This document shows positions 7,847-15,049 of a stretch of 34,155 nt of DNA, piece after piece; positions within the stretch are counted from its first letter, which is position 1, and the number at the start of each line of letters is the position of its first letter. Source of the stretch: Chloroflexota bacterium (GTDB lineage: Bacteria; Chloroflexota; Limnocylindria; Limnocylindrales; CSP1-4); NCBI GenBank assembly GCA_013695255.1, contig JACDAV010000258.1, forward strand, positions 1 through 34,155, in the 5' to 3' direction. The notes beneath the pieces were generated by a model. It had not been told where the DNA came from. It saw nothing but the letters and a program-made list of their open reading frames with translations, and ran no database searches. The position numbers and the translations under genes were made by a program.

Positions 7847-8974
7847 CTAGGCCGACGGCGTCCGGCGGGCCGACTGCGTGTTGTCGTCGATCCAGTCCCA
7901 GTCGAGATCGACACCCAGGCCCGCGCCGGCGGGCAGGTGCTTGTAGCCCTCGGCATCGATCGCCAGCGGCTGGCCCTTGAGACCGCGGGTGTAGATCGGG
8001 TGGAACGTCTCCGCCCAGCGACCGTTGGTCATCGACAGCGAGACATGCAGATTGGCGATGTCGAGCAGGGGTTGGGCGACGCCGTGGACCTCGAGCTCGA
8101 AGCCGAGGAGGTCGGCCATCCCGACGGCCTTGCGCAGCCCGGTGATGCCCTCCTTCATGTGGACGTCGCCCCGGGCGATGTCGAAGGCGCCCAGCCGCAT
8201 CCCCTCGGCCAGCTCATGGACCCGTGAGGTCTCACCGGCCAGGATCGGCACGTCCAGCTGCTCGGTGAGCCGCTGGAGCTGGAACAGGTTGCGGTCCGGG
8301 ATGGGCTCCTCGAACCAGGTGTACCCGAGCTCGCCGAGAACCTTCCCGGCGGCCAGGGCCTGGGTGTAGCTGTACATCCCGGCCGCGTCCTGCATGAGCG
8401 GGAAGTCGTCGCCAACTGCCTCACGGGCCGCGCGGAAGCGCGGGATGTCGCGATCGAGGCCGTCCCAGAACTGGACCTTGAAGCCGTGGTAGCCCTGCGC
8501 CTGGCGCTCTTTCGCCTCCTCGTGGACGTCCTCGGGCGACGGCTCGATGGTGCGGGCGGTCGCATAGGCGCCGACCTTCGTGCGGGCGAGACCGAGCATC
8601 GTTGCGATCGGCAGGTTGGCGACCTTGCCCCGGATGTCCCAGATCGCGACGTCGATCGAACCCGCGACCCCGTCCGAAAGGTTGTAGGCGTGACGATTGA
8701 GCCGCCGCAGCTTGTGCCACAGGAGCTCGCTCTGGAGCGGGTCCTCGCCGATGAGCTGCGGGGCATACAGGTCGTGGAGGACGTGGATCATCGCGGCCCC
8801 GTCGCGCAGGTTCGCGTTCTGCATCGTGTAGCCCACGACGCCATCGTCCGTGTGAATGGTGTCGAACGAGTACTCGTACCACGAGGTCGAGATGCCCTCC
8901 GGCAGGATGCCCTCACCCCAGGCTTCGGCGACGTCGTAGCCGATGACGCGTGATTCGATCGCGGTGATCTTCAT
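7847..8974 (-). CDS. Enolase-superfamily (mandelate racemase-type) enzyme, copy 3
   Basis: A 375-residue enolase-superfamily protein starting MKITAIES. The ATG at 8974 overlaps the stop of the upstream Gfo/Idh gene as ATGA, which fixes the start. Barrel motifs are Lys166-V-Gln168 in FKVQF, Asp196 in QDAAG, FEEPI, LAGET, then RGDVHMKEG and EVHG near the end for the last catalytic His. The Gln in KxQ and the Asp-Ala-Ala in place of Asp-Gly-Asn set it apart from the other three copies, so its substrate is probably different. It ends 15 bases from the convergent Gfo/Idh gene at 7831. It belongs to the IclR - Gfo/Idh - enolase operon. Confidence 0.85.
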   Translation of the reverse strand: MKITAIESRVIGYDVAEAWGEGILPEGISTSWYEYSFDTIHTDDGVVGYTMQNANLRDGAAMIHVLHDLYAPQLIGEDPLQSELLWHKLRRLNRHAYNLSDGVAGSIDVAIWDIRGKVANLPIATMLGLARTKVGAYATARTIEPSPEDVHEEAKERQAQGYHGFKVQFWDGLDRDIPRFRAAREAVGDDFPLMQDAAGMYSYTQALAAGKVLGELGYTWFEEPIPDRNLFQLQRLTEQLDVPILAGETSRVHELAEGMRLGAFDIARGDVHMKEGITGLRKAVGMADLLGFELEVHGVAQPLLDIANLHVSLSMTNGRWAETFHPIYTRGLKGQPLAIDAEGYKHLPAGAGLGVDLDWDWIDDNTQSARRTPSA

Positions 8975-10026
8975 GGCAGCCTCTGCGCCCTGGGGGCCGC
9001 TCCCTCGACGAGGACCCGGCAACCGCTGGCCGCGGACCGCTGGACGGCCTCCAGGAACGCCATGTAGCCGAGGCCGGTCGCGAAGTCGGTCAGCGTGACC
9101 GAGCGTTCGCCGCGGATGGCGGCCACGAAGTCGATCTCGGCGGTCCAGTCCGCGCGGTCCTCGTCGCGGATGGCCACCGGTTCGGGGGTCCCGCCGCGAC
9201 CGGGCAGGCGGTCGATCCGGCGGGCCGCAAGGTCCACGACCAGGCTGGCGTCCGTGCCGTGGATGGCCACCCGATCGGCGGTGTGGGCGTTGGTGCGCGC
9301 CGACATCTCGATCACCGCAGTCACGTCGTCCGGGTACTCGGCGAGCGCCAGCACGTGATCGGGAACGTCTGCCTCGATCGGCCCGTCCGGACCGGGCCGC
9401 AGCGCGGCATCGAGTCGTGTGAGCGCGGACACCGCTTCCGGCTGGCCGAGCCAGCGCGCCATCGCCTCGGCCAGGATGCCGAGGGACATCACGTTCTCGC
9501 CACTCGTGGCCCGCCGCCAGCGCCAGAAGTCGGCGGGATCTGCCGGCCCGCTGGCGTCCCAGGTGACCTGGACGTGACGCACCCGCCCGATCGCGCCGGC
9601 GTGCACGAGGCGGGCGATCGTGGCATCCGCCCAGAGGGAGAACGAGGCCGGGACGACCATGGCCACGCGATCGGGGTGCGCCCGCGCGGCACGCACCATC
9701 GCCCGCGCCTCCTCGGCCGTGGCCGCCATGCGAGCCTCGGTGAGAACGTGCTTGCCGGCGTCGAGGGCGGCGATCGACACCGGCGCATGCAGGACGGGCC
9801 AGGCACCCACCAGCACGGCGTCGACGCCGGGATCGCCGACCAGGCCCCGCCAGTGCGGGAAGGCCCGCTCCAGCCCGAGCTCGTCGGCAGCCCGGCGCGA
9901 GGATTCCGGTGAGCGGTTGGCGACCCCGACGAGCTCGACCCCCTCGATCGCCCGGAAGCGCGGCACGTGCTCCGCGCGCACGATCCGCCCGGCCCCCACG
10001 ATGCCGATCCTGATCGGCTCTGTCAT
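8971..10026 (-). CDS. Gfo/Idh/MocA-family protein lacking the EKP lysine, copy 2
   Basis: A 351-residue protein with a clear N-terminal Rossmann motif, GIVGAGRI, and the overall Gfo/Idh/MocA fold. A GGAGG sequence before the ATG at 10026 supports that start; an ATG at 10059 is in frame but less likely. The hallmark EKP is replaced by Glu97-Ala98-Arg99 (KHVLTEARMAA), and the later GSHxxD-type segment reads SLGILAEA, without the usual His. Both catalytic positions are therefore lost. It may bind the nucleotide or a sugar without ordinary dehydrogenase chemistry, or use another mechanism. It is 7 bases downstream of the IclR gene and overlaps the enolase-superfamily gene, so it is in the same operon. 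Confidence 0.85.
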   Translation of the reverse strand: MTEPIRIGIVGAGRIVRAEHVPRFRAIEGVELVGVANRSPESSRRAADELGLERAFPHWRGLVGDPGVDAVLVGAWPVLHAPVSIAALDAGKHVLTEARMAATAEEARAMVRAARAHPDRVAMVVPASFSLWADATIARLVHAGAIGRVRHVQVTWDASGPADPADFWRWRRATSGENVMSLGILAEAMARWLGQPEAVSALTRLDAALRPGPDGPIEADVPDHVLALAEYPDDVTAVIEMSARTNAHTADRVAIHGTDASLVVDLAARRIDRLPGRGGTPEPVAIRDEDRADWTAEIDFVAAIRGERSVTLTDFATGLGYMAFLEAVQRSAASGCRVLVEGAAPRAQRLP

Positions 10027-10033
10027 GGCTGAC

Positions 10034-10873
10034 TCACCCTCCTCGATTGCTGGCCGCATCGTCCCAGCCGAGGCGGCGGGACAGGTCGTCGGCGGCGGCG
10101 CGGACGATGGCGCCGGCGTTCGCCTCCTTGTCCTCGCTGGTGCGATTGTCCGGCCAGGTCGCGATCAGGTCGCCGATCACGCGGCCGCGCGCGTCGCGGA
10201 TCGGCGCGGCGACTCCCACGGCTCCCTCGAACCGTTCCCCGTGGCTGACCACGTAGCCGCGTCGCCTCGCGGCCCGGAGCTCGCTCCGCAGGCGCGCCTT
10301 GGACCGCGGCGAACGGCCGGGGACCGGATCGGGGAGCCGGTCCAGGATGGCGGCCTGCTCGGCGGGGGGGAGGAAGGCGAGGATGCCCTTGCCGGATGAG
10401 CCCAGGTGCAGGTCGCTCCATTCGCGCAGCGACTCCCACAGGTAACGGATGGGGTGGCTGGTCTCCACGGCATCGACGGCGGAGAACTTGCGGCGGACCG
10501 GATCGTACAGCGCCAGGACGACCGTTTCGCCGATCGCCGCGGACGCGTGCTCGAGGATCGGCCGGCCCACGCGCCGGACATCGAGGTGCTCCGCCACGAG
10601 CAGGCCGATCCGGGCGAGGTCCGCACCAACCCGGAAGCGACCCGGATCGTCGGCCGGCGCGAGCAGGCCCAGGGCGGCCATGTCGTGGAGGATTCGGTGC
10701 GCGGCGCTGCGCGGGATGCCGGTCGATCGCGTCAGCTCGCGGACGCCCCATTCGCCCTCCTCGGCGAACGCCTCGAGGACCCGCACCCAGCGCGCCATCG
10801 GCCGCCTGGGCGGGCCTGCCATCGCGGGCGCGGTGGCTGCGCTGCTGGCGATTGACCCGGCTGGGCTGCGCAT
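10034..10873 (-). CDS. IclR-family transcriptional regulator
   Basis: A 279-residue regulator with an N-terminal winged helix (about residues 25-85, with VRELTRSTGIPRSAAHRIL as helix-turn-helix) and the C-terminal IclR effector domain (GSSGKGILAFL, YVVSHGERFEGAVGVAAPI). Such proteins sense small organic acids and bind palindromic operators. ATG 10873 is preferred because a TATCGT -10 box ends 9 bases before it; ATGs at 10823 and 10798 are possible later starts. It heads the operon with Gfo/Idh copy 2 and enolase copy 3, and diverges from the AceE-like gene across two overlapping inverted repeats. It probably controls itself and both divergent units. Confidence 0.9.
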   Translation of the reverse strand: MRSPAGSIASSAATAPAMAGPPRRPMARWVRVLEAFAEEGEWGVRELTRSTGIPRSAAHRILHDMAALGLLAPADDPGRFRVGADLARIGLLVAEHLDVRRVGRPILEHASAAIGETVVLALYDPVRRKFSAVDAVETSHPIRYLWESLREWSDLHLGSSGKGILAFLPPAEQAAILDRLPDPVPGRSPRSKARLRSELRAARRRGYVVSHGERFEGAVGVAAPIRDARGRVIGDLIATWPDNRTSEDKEANAGAIVRAAADDLSRRLGWDDAASNRGG

Positions 10874-10882
10874 GGCACAGTG

Positions 10883-10888
10883 ACGATA
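10883..10888 (-). promoter_or_regulatory. -10 box (TATCGT) for the IclR operon
   Basis: The minus strand reads TGCTATCGT, an extended -10 element, ending 9 bases before the IclR ATG. The predicted transcript would have almost no leader. The two inverted repeats lie immediately upstream and would occlude the -35 region. No good -35 box is visible. Confidence 0.4.
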
Positions 10889-10895
10889 GCAGAAG

Positions 10896-10915
10896 ATCGG
10901 GACTAGCGTCCCGAT
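10896..10915. promoter_or_regulatory. Inverted repeat 1, candidate IclR operator
   Basis: Perfect 8-base arms ATCGGGAC and GTCCCGAT flank a 4-base spacer in the IclR/AceE-like intergenic region. The right arm shares CGAT with inverted repeat 2. Position and symmetry fit an autoregulatory IclR site. Confidence 0.55.
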
Positions 10916-10932
10916 TACCCGGACGGTAATCG
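10912..10932. promoter_or_regulatory. Inverted repeat 2, candidate IclR operator
   Basis: Perfect 8-base arms CGATTACC and GGTAATCG flank a 5-base spacer. It overlaps repeat 1 by four bases and lies 36 bases before the GTG of the AceE-like gene, so it could govern that promoter. Confidence 0.55.
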
Positions 10933-10968
10933 TCTCTCGCATGTCCACGATCGGAGGAGGCGGGTCTG

Positions 10969-13386
10969 GTGGCCGTCGCCGACGCTCAGCGCGCACCGCC
11001 GCCCGCCCGCCGTCCGGACGCCTCCACGCTGGACGCCGTGGCGCGACGGATCCTGTGGCTCGCGGTGCGGATGATCCACGAGGCCAACCACGTCCGGCCG
11101 AGCCCGGACGGCCTCAAGGTGGGCGGTCACCAGGCCTCCAGCGCATCGGTCGTCTCGATCCTGACGGCGCTCTATTTCCGTTGGCTCCGGGCCGGCGATC
11201 TCGTCGCCATCAAGCCGCACGCGTCGCCGGCGTACCACGCCGTCCAGTACCTGCTCGGCAACCTCGACGCCTCGATGCTGCCGCGCCTGCGCGAGTTCGG
11301 TGGGCTGCAGTCGTACCCGTCACGTACCAAGGACCCGGATCCGGTCGACTTCTCGACTGGGTCGATGGGCCTCGGTGCCGTGGCCCCGATGTTCGCGGCC
11401 CTCGCCGACCGCTACCTCCGGCTGCACTTCCACGACACGATCGCCGGCCAGCCGGAACGACGATTCGTCGCCCTCGTCGGCGACGGCGAGCTCGACGAGG
11501 GGAACGTCTGGGAGGCGATCCTCGAGGAGGGGCTGGGCGACCTCGGGAACGTGACGATGGTGGTGGACCTCAACCGCCAGAGCCTCGACCGGGTCGTGCC
11601 GGGCATCCGGATCCGGCGCGTGGAGGGCATGTTCGCGGCTGCCGGCTGGCATGCGCTCGAGGCGAAGTATGGCCGCCGACTGCAGGCACGGTTCGCGATG
11701 CCGGGCGGCGACGCGCTGCGCGAGCGGATCGACGACATGGAGAACGAGGAGTACCAGATTCTCATCCGCCGGCCGGGCGCCGAGGCAAGGACCAGGCTGC
11801 TCGAGGGCGCTGTGGCGGCTCGGCGCGATGACCTCGCCGGCAACGTCGAGGATGTGCCCGACGACGCGCTGCCCGGGCTTCTCGCCGACCTCGGCGGGCA
11901 CGACCAGGCGGAGCTGGAGCGGGTGCTCCGAGCCTCCGACGCGGAGCTCGCCCGGCCAACCGTGATCTTCGCCTACACGATCAAGGGCTGGCGGCTGCCA
12001 TTCGCCGGGGACAGCCTGAACCACTCCGCGCTCCTCGGCCTCGAGCAGGTCGAGGCGCTGGGCCTCGCCCTCGACGCGGACTCGGAGGATCCGTGGGCCG
12101 GCTTCCCATTGGCCTCGCCCGAGGGGCGGCTCGCCGCCCGCCGTCGACGCGATCTCGGCTACGGCACGGCCCGCCCGACGACCTCGCCGGCGACCGCGCC
12201 GGTCATCGCCGTGCCGGACATCCGGATCGCCGCGGCGAGCAGCACGCAGCAGGCGTTCGGCGACACGCTGGCGGCCCTGGCGCGCGACCCGGAGCTCGGC
12301 CGGCGAATCGTGACCGCCGCTCCCGACGTGGCCGTCTCCACCAACCTCGGCGGCTGGATCAACCGGGCCGGGGTCTTCTCGGCGCGTCGCAGCCCGGATC
12401 GCGACGATGTCAAGCGCCCGCTGGTGTGGGAACCCGGGCCGGCCGGGCGTCACATCGAGCTCGGGATCAGCGAGATGAACCTGTTTCTCTGGCTCAGCCA
12501 GTTCGGTCTGGCCGGAGAGCTGTTCGGCGAGCGGCTGGCGCCCATCGGGTCCGTCTACGACCCGTTCATCGCCCGCGGTCTCGATGCCCTGATCTACGCT
12601 CTCTACGTCCAATCGCGGTTCGTCCTCGTCGGCACCCCCTCCGGCGTGACGCTCGCCCCCGAGGGTGGCGCCCATCAGTCCACCGTCACGCCATCCCTCG
12701 GGATCGAGCTGCCGGGGCTGCGGGGCTACGAGCCGACCTTCGGCCGTGAGGTGGTGTGGTCCCTGCTCGAGGGCATCCGCGGCTGTCTCGCGCCGGAGGA
12801 CGGATTCGCCACCTACCTGCGACTTGCCACGCGCCCGATCGACCAGTCCCTCGCGGCGCCGGTGGAGGCGCGGCTCGGACTCGAAGGCTGGCGCGCCGCG
12901 GTGCTCGCGGGCGGCTACCGGCTCCTCGAGGCCGCGGACGCGCTCGAGCCGCTTCCGCCGGGGAGTCCGGTCGTCCAGGTCGTCGCGGCGGGATCCATCG
13001 TGCCCGAGGCAGTCGAGGCCGTCCGGAGGCTCCACCACGAGGAGATCGCGGCCAACCTGATCGTGGTCACCTCCGCGGAACGGCTGGCAGGGGAGCAGCA
13101 TGCCGGTCGGCTCGACGCGGTCCGCCATGGCGGCCGGAACGAGATCGGCCATCTCGCGACGATCATTCCTCCGGGCGAGCGACGAGCGCCCCTGGTGACC
13201 GTTGCCGACGCCGCGTCGCATGCGCTGTCATTCGTCGGCGGCGCGTTCGGAGCCCCGGTCGTGCCGCTAGGGGTCGACACCTTCGGTCAATCGGGCACGA
13301 TCCCGGACCTGTACCGCTACGCGGGCATCGATGCCGATCACATCGTCGAAGCAGCAATCCTGGCACTCGAGCTGGAGGCCCATTGA
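10969..13386 (+). CDS. AceE-like homodimeric 2-oxo-acid dehydrogenase E1 / transketolase-family ThDP enzyme
   Basis: An 805-residue thiamine-diphosphate protein whose layout follows homodimeric pyruvate dehydrogenase E1 (AceE) rather than transketolase. It has GGH (His54), SYPSRTK, STGSMGLG, the ThDP/Mg motif GDGE (171-174) ending at Asn202, FAYTIKGW near 330, and GISE with Glu502, the expected activator of the cofactor. GTPSGVTLAPEGGAHQS and VDTFGQS follow in the C-terminal domains. E. coli AceE is about 887 residues; the reduction is mainly in the N-terminal extension and internal loops. GTG 10969 has GGAGGAGG 8 bases upstream. No E2 or E3 gene is in the window, so it may work with distant partners or act as a stand-alone decarboxylase or ligase on an oxo acid from the pathway. 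It is divergent from IclR, and its stop overlaps the next gene's ATG by one base. Confidence 0.85.
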   Translation: MAVADAQRAPPPARRPDASTLDAVARRILWLAVRMIHEANHVRPSPDGLKVGGHQASSASVVSILTALYFRWLRAGDLVAIKPHASPAYHAVQYLLGNLDASMLPRLREFGGLQSYPSRTKDPDPVDFSTGSMGLGAVAPMFAALADRYLRLHFHDTIAGQPERRFVALVGDGELDEGNVWEAILEEGLGDLGNVTMVVDLNRQSLDRVVPGIRIRRVEGMFAAAGWHALEAKYGRRLQARFAMPGGDALRERIDDMENEEYQILIRRPGAEARTRLLEGAVAARRDDLAGNVEDVPDDALPGLLADLGGHDQAELERVLRASDAELARPTVIFAYTIKGWRLPFAGDSLNHSALLGLEQVEALGLALDADSEDPWAGFPLASPEGRLAARRRRDLGYGTARPTTSPATAPVIAVPDIRIAAASSTQQAFGDTLAALARDPELGRRIVTAAPDVAVSTNLGGWINRAGVFSARRSPDRDDVKRPLVWEPGPAGRHIELGISEMNLFLWLSQFGLAGELFGERLAPIGSVYDPFIARGLDALIYALYVQSRFVLVGTPSGVTLAPEGGAHQSTVTPSLGIELPGLRGYEPTFGREVVWSLLEGIRGCLAPEDGFATYLRLATRPIDQSLAAPVEARLGLEGWRAAVLAGGYRLLEAADALEPLPPGSPVVQVVAAGSIVPEAVEAVRRLHHEEIAANLIVVTSAERLAGEQHAGRLDAVRHGGRNEIGHLATIIPPGERRAPLVTVADAASHALSFVGGAFGAPVVPLGVDTFGQSGTIPDLYRYAGIDADHIVEAAILALELEAH

Positions 13387-13811
13387 TGTCCGACGCCGAC
13401 GCGGCTCCTGCCCTGTCCACGACACAGAGGGCGTTCCTGCGCGAGCGGCCCCACGCGATCGTGGCGACGATCATGCCCGACGGCCGGCCGCAGCTGACCC
13501 CGGCGTGGTACCTCTGGGACGGCGAGCGGTTCTGGGTCAGCACGCTCGACTGGACGGTCAAGGTCAAGAACGCCAGGCGCGACCCCCGCGTCACCCTGTG
13601 CATCGACGGGCCGGATCGGGAGAGCAATTACGTCCAGGTCTTCGGGACGGCCGAGGTCCAGGGCGGTGACGTGCGGGAGCGAACCCTCGATCTCATCCGG
13701 AAGTATGAGCCGGTCGAGGCGGACGCCATCGCCCACTGGGACAGGATCAAGGCCGACCGCGTGCTCCTGGTCGTGGCTCCGGACCACTTCCAGTGGCGGT
13801 ACGACGACTGA
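13386..13811 (+). CDS. PPOX-class (pyridoxamine-phosphate-oxidase fold) F420/FMN-dependent protein, copy 1
   Basis: A 141-residue split-barrel flavin/F420-binding protein. Typical segments are AIVATIMPDGRPQLTPAWYLWDG cut into strands (about residues 24-46), VKVKNARRDPRVTLCID (59-75) and YVQVFGTAEV. The paralogue at 32445-32855 is of nearly identical length. It is translationally coupled to the AceE-like gene through TGATG. Its last 65 bases overlap the threonine-aldolase-like gene on the other strand. Such proteins often reduce enones or quinones with F420H2; the LLM flavoproteins nearby would suit an F420-using host (inference). Confidence 0.85.
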   Translation: MSDADAAPALSTTQRAFLRERPHAIVATIMPDGRPQLTPAWYLWDGERFWVSTLDWTVKVKNARRDPRVTLCIDGPDRESNYVQVFGTAEVQGGDVRERTLDLIRKYEPVEADAIAHWDRIKADRVLLVVAPDHFQWRYDD

Positions 13812-14955
13812 CCTGCGGCGCGACCGCCGGCTGCGCCCGCGCGGAGGTGACCGCCGGCCCGAGCCCCACCTCGGCCAGCGCCGCCCGCGTGGCGGCGATG
13901 GTCGTGTCAATGTCGGCGCGCTCGATCCCGTAGTGGGGGATCGCCCGGATCCGGCCCTCCGGGTACTCGATCATCCGCACACCACGCGCTTCGAGCCGGG
14001 CGAGAAACGCCGCGCGGGTCCGGACCGCGCGCTCGCGACCCGCGCGATCGTCCGGCCAGCGGCCCTGGTCGCCGATCGCGAACAGCACGAAGTTGGTGCG
14101 CACCCGGGTCGGGTCGAGGCCGGTGACGCCGGGCATGGATGCCAGGGCGTCGGCGAGGTAGCGGGCGTTGGCGTGATCGTCGGCAAGGCGGTCGATCATG
14201 CCCAGCGGGCCGTCCCGGAGTGCCACCAGCCCGGCCGCGGCGATGATGCCGGCCTGGCGCATCCCGCCGCCGACCATCTTGCGGGCTCGGCGCGCCCGGG
14301 CGATGAACGCCGTGTCGCCGACGACGACCGACCCGACCGGGCAGGCGAGGCTCTTGGACAGGCAGAATGTCGCCGAGGCCCGGGCCGGCACGAGGTCCCG
14401 GGCCGGAACGCCGAGCGCGACCGCCGCGTTGAACAGGCGCGCGCCATCGATGAACAGCGGGATCCGCACGTCGCGCGCGAGCTCCGCGAGCGACTGCATG
14501 TACGCCGGCGCGAGCGGCTGGCCCATCGACAGGGCGTGCGTGTTCTCGATCGTGATCAGCGCGCTGATCGGCTGGTGCACGTCGCTCGGGTCGCGGACCG
14601 CGCCGCGGACGGCCACGAGATCGATCGTGCCATCGTCCGCCGCAGGGATCGCCCGCGCGCTCGCACCGACGACCACCGCATGCCCGGCGCCCTCGCTGCT
14701 GAACGTGTGGATCTCCGCCGGGCCGATGATCTCGCCACCGCGCGGGACATGGGCCAGCAGCCCCACGAGGTTGCCCATCGTGCCGCTGGCGACCAGGAGT
14801 CCGGCTTCCGCGCCGAGCAGCTCCGCCGACCGCTCCTCGAGCGCCCGAACGGTCGGATCCTCGCCCCAGACGTCGTCACCCACCTCTGCCTCGGCCATGG
14901 CGTGGCGCATGGCGGGGGAGGGCAGCGTCACCGTGTCCGAGCGAAGATCGATCAT
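13747..14955 (-). CDS. Threonine-aldolase-like PLP enzyme with C-terminal extension
   Basis: A fold-type I PLP enzyme of the L-threonine/allo-threonine aldolase family, which splits beta-hydroxy amino acids to glycine plus an aldehyde. It starts MIDLRSDTVTLPS, the standard family N-terminus. Other motifs are HTFSSEGAG (His near 83), FIDGARLFNAA for the Asp that pairs with the PLP nitrogen, and SKSLACPVGS with the Schiff-base Lys201. Family members usually end near residue 350. Here the frame runs to 402 with an Arg/Pro/Gly/Ala-rich tail that overlaps the PPOX gene antisense, suggesting loss of an ancestral stop. It diverges from the MFS exporter across an inverted repeat. A short ORF overlaps its ATG. 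Confidence 0.88.
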   Translation of the reverse strand: MIDLRSDTVTLPSPAMRHAMAEAEVGDDVWGEDPTVRALEERSAELLGAEAGLLVASGTMGNLVGLLAHVPRGGEIIGPAEIHTFSSEGAGHAVVVGASARAIPAADDGTIDLVAVRGAVRDPSDVHQPISALITIENTHALSMGQPLAPAYMQSLAELARDVRIPLFIDGARLFNAAVALGVPARDLVPARASATFCLSKSLACPVGSVVVGDTAFIARARRARKMVGGGMRQAGIIAAAGLVALRDGPLGMIDRLADDHANARYLADALASMPGVTGLDPTRVRTNFVLFAIGDQGRWPDDRAGRERAVRTRAAFLARLEARGVRMIEYPEGRIRAIPHYGIERADIDTTIAATRAALAEVGLGPAVTSARAQPAVAPQVSRRTATGSGPEPRPGARGRP

Positions 14956-14987
14956 CCCGGGCGGGGCAACCGGGCGGATGCGTCCAT
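14952..14987 (-). CDS. Possible 11-codon upstream ORF coupled to the threonine-aldolase-like gene
   Basis: ATG at 14987 encodes MDASARLPRPG and ends in a TGA that overlaps the downstream ATG at 14955 as ATGA. A TACCCT -10 box ends 8 bases before this ATG, so transcription would start about at the short ORF. The downstream gene has no clear Shine-Dalgarno sequence. Coupled translation is plausible but unproven. Confidence 0.25.
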   Translation of the reverse strand: MDASARLPRPG

Positions 14988-14995
14988 CGGCGAGT

Positions 14996-15001
14996 AGGGT
15001 A
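14996..15001 (-). promoter_or_regulatory. -10 box (TACCCT) for the threonine-aldolase-like gene
   Basis: The minus strand reads TGCTACCCT, an extended -10 element, 8 bases before the ATG of the short upstream ORF. No clear -35 box is visible. Confidence 0.35.
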
Positions 15002-15025
15002 GCACTGCAACTCGGGGTTCCAGCT

Positions 15026-15044
15026 CCAGTGTGACTTACACTGG
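15026..15044. promoter_or_regulatory. Inverted repeat overlapping the MFS promoter
   Basis: Perfect 7-base arms CCAGTGT and ACACTGG flank the spacer GACTT. The right arm contains most of the TACACT -10 box of the exporter gene, so a protein bound here would block it. The core differs from both the ATTGTCGACAAT sites and the IclR-region repeats. Confidence 0.45.
15037..15042 (+). promoter_or_regulatory. -10 box (TACACT) for the MFS gene
   Basis: TACACT ends 7 bases before the GTG start at 15050, placing the predicted first base at the start codon, so a leaderless mRNA is expected. No -35 consensus is seen. Confidence 0.45.
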
Positions 15045-15049
15045 CCCGC

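Noticed and set aside
11320..13221. A 633-residue minus-strand open frame inside the AceE-like gene
   Set aside because: Shadow of the third-codon GC bias; the sense frame has clear ThDP motifs.
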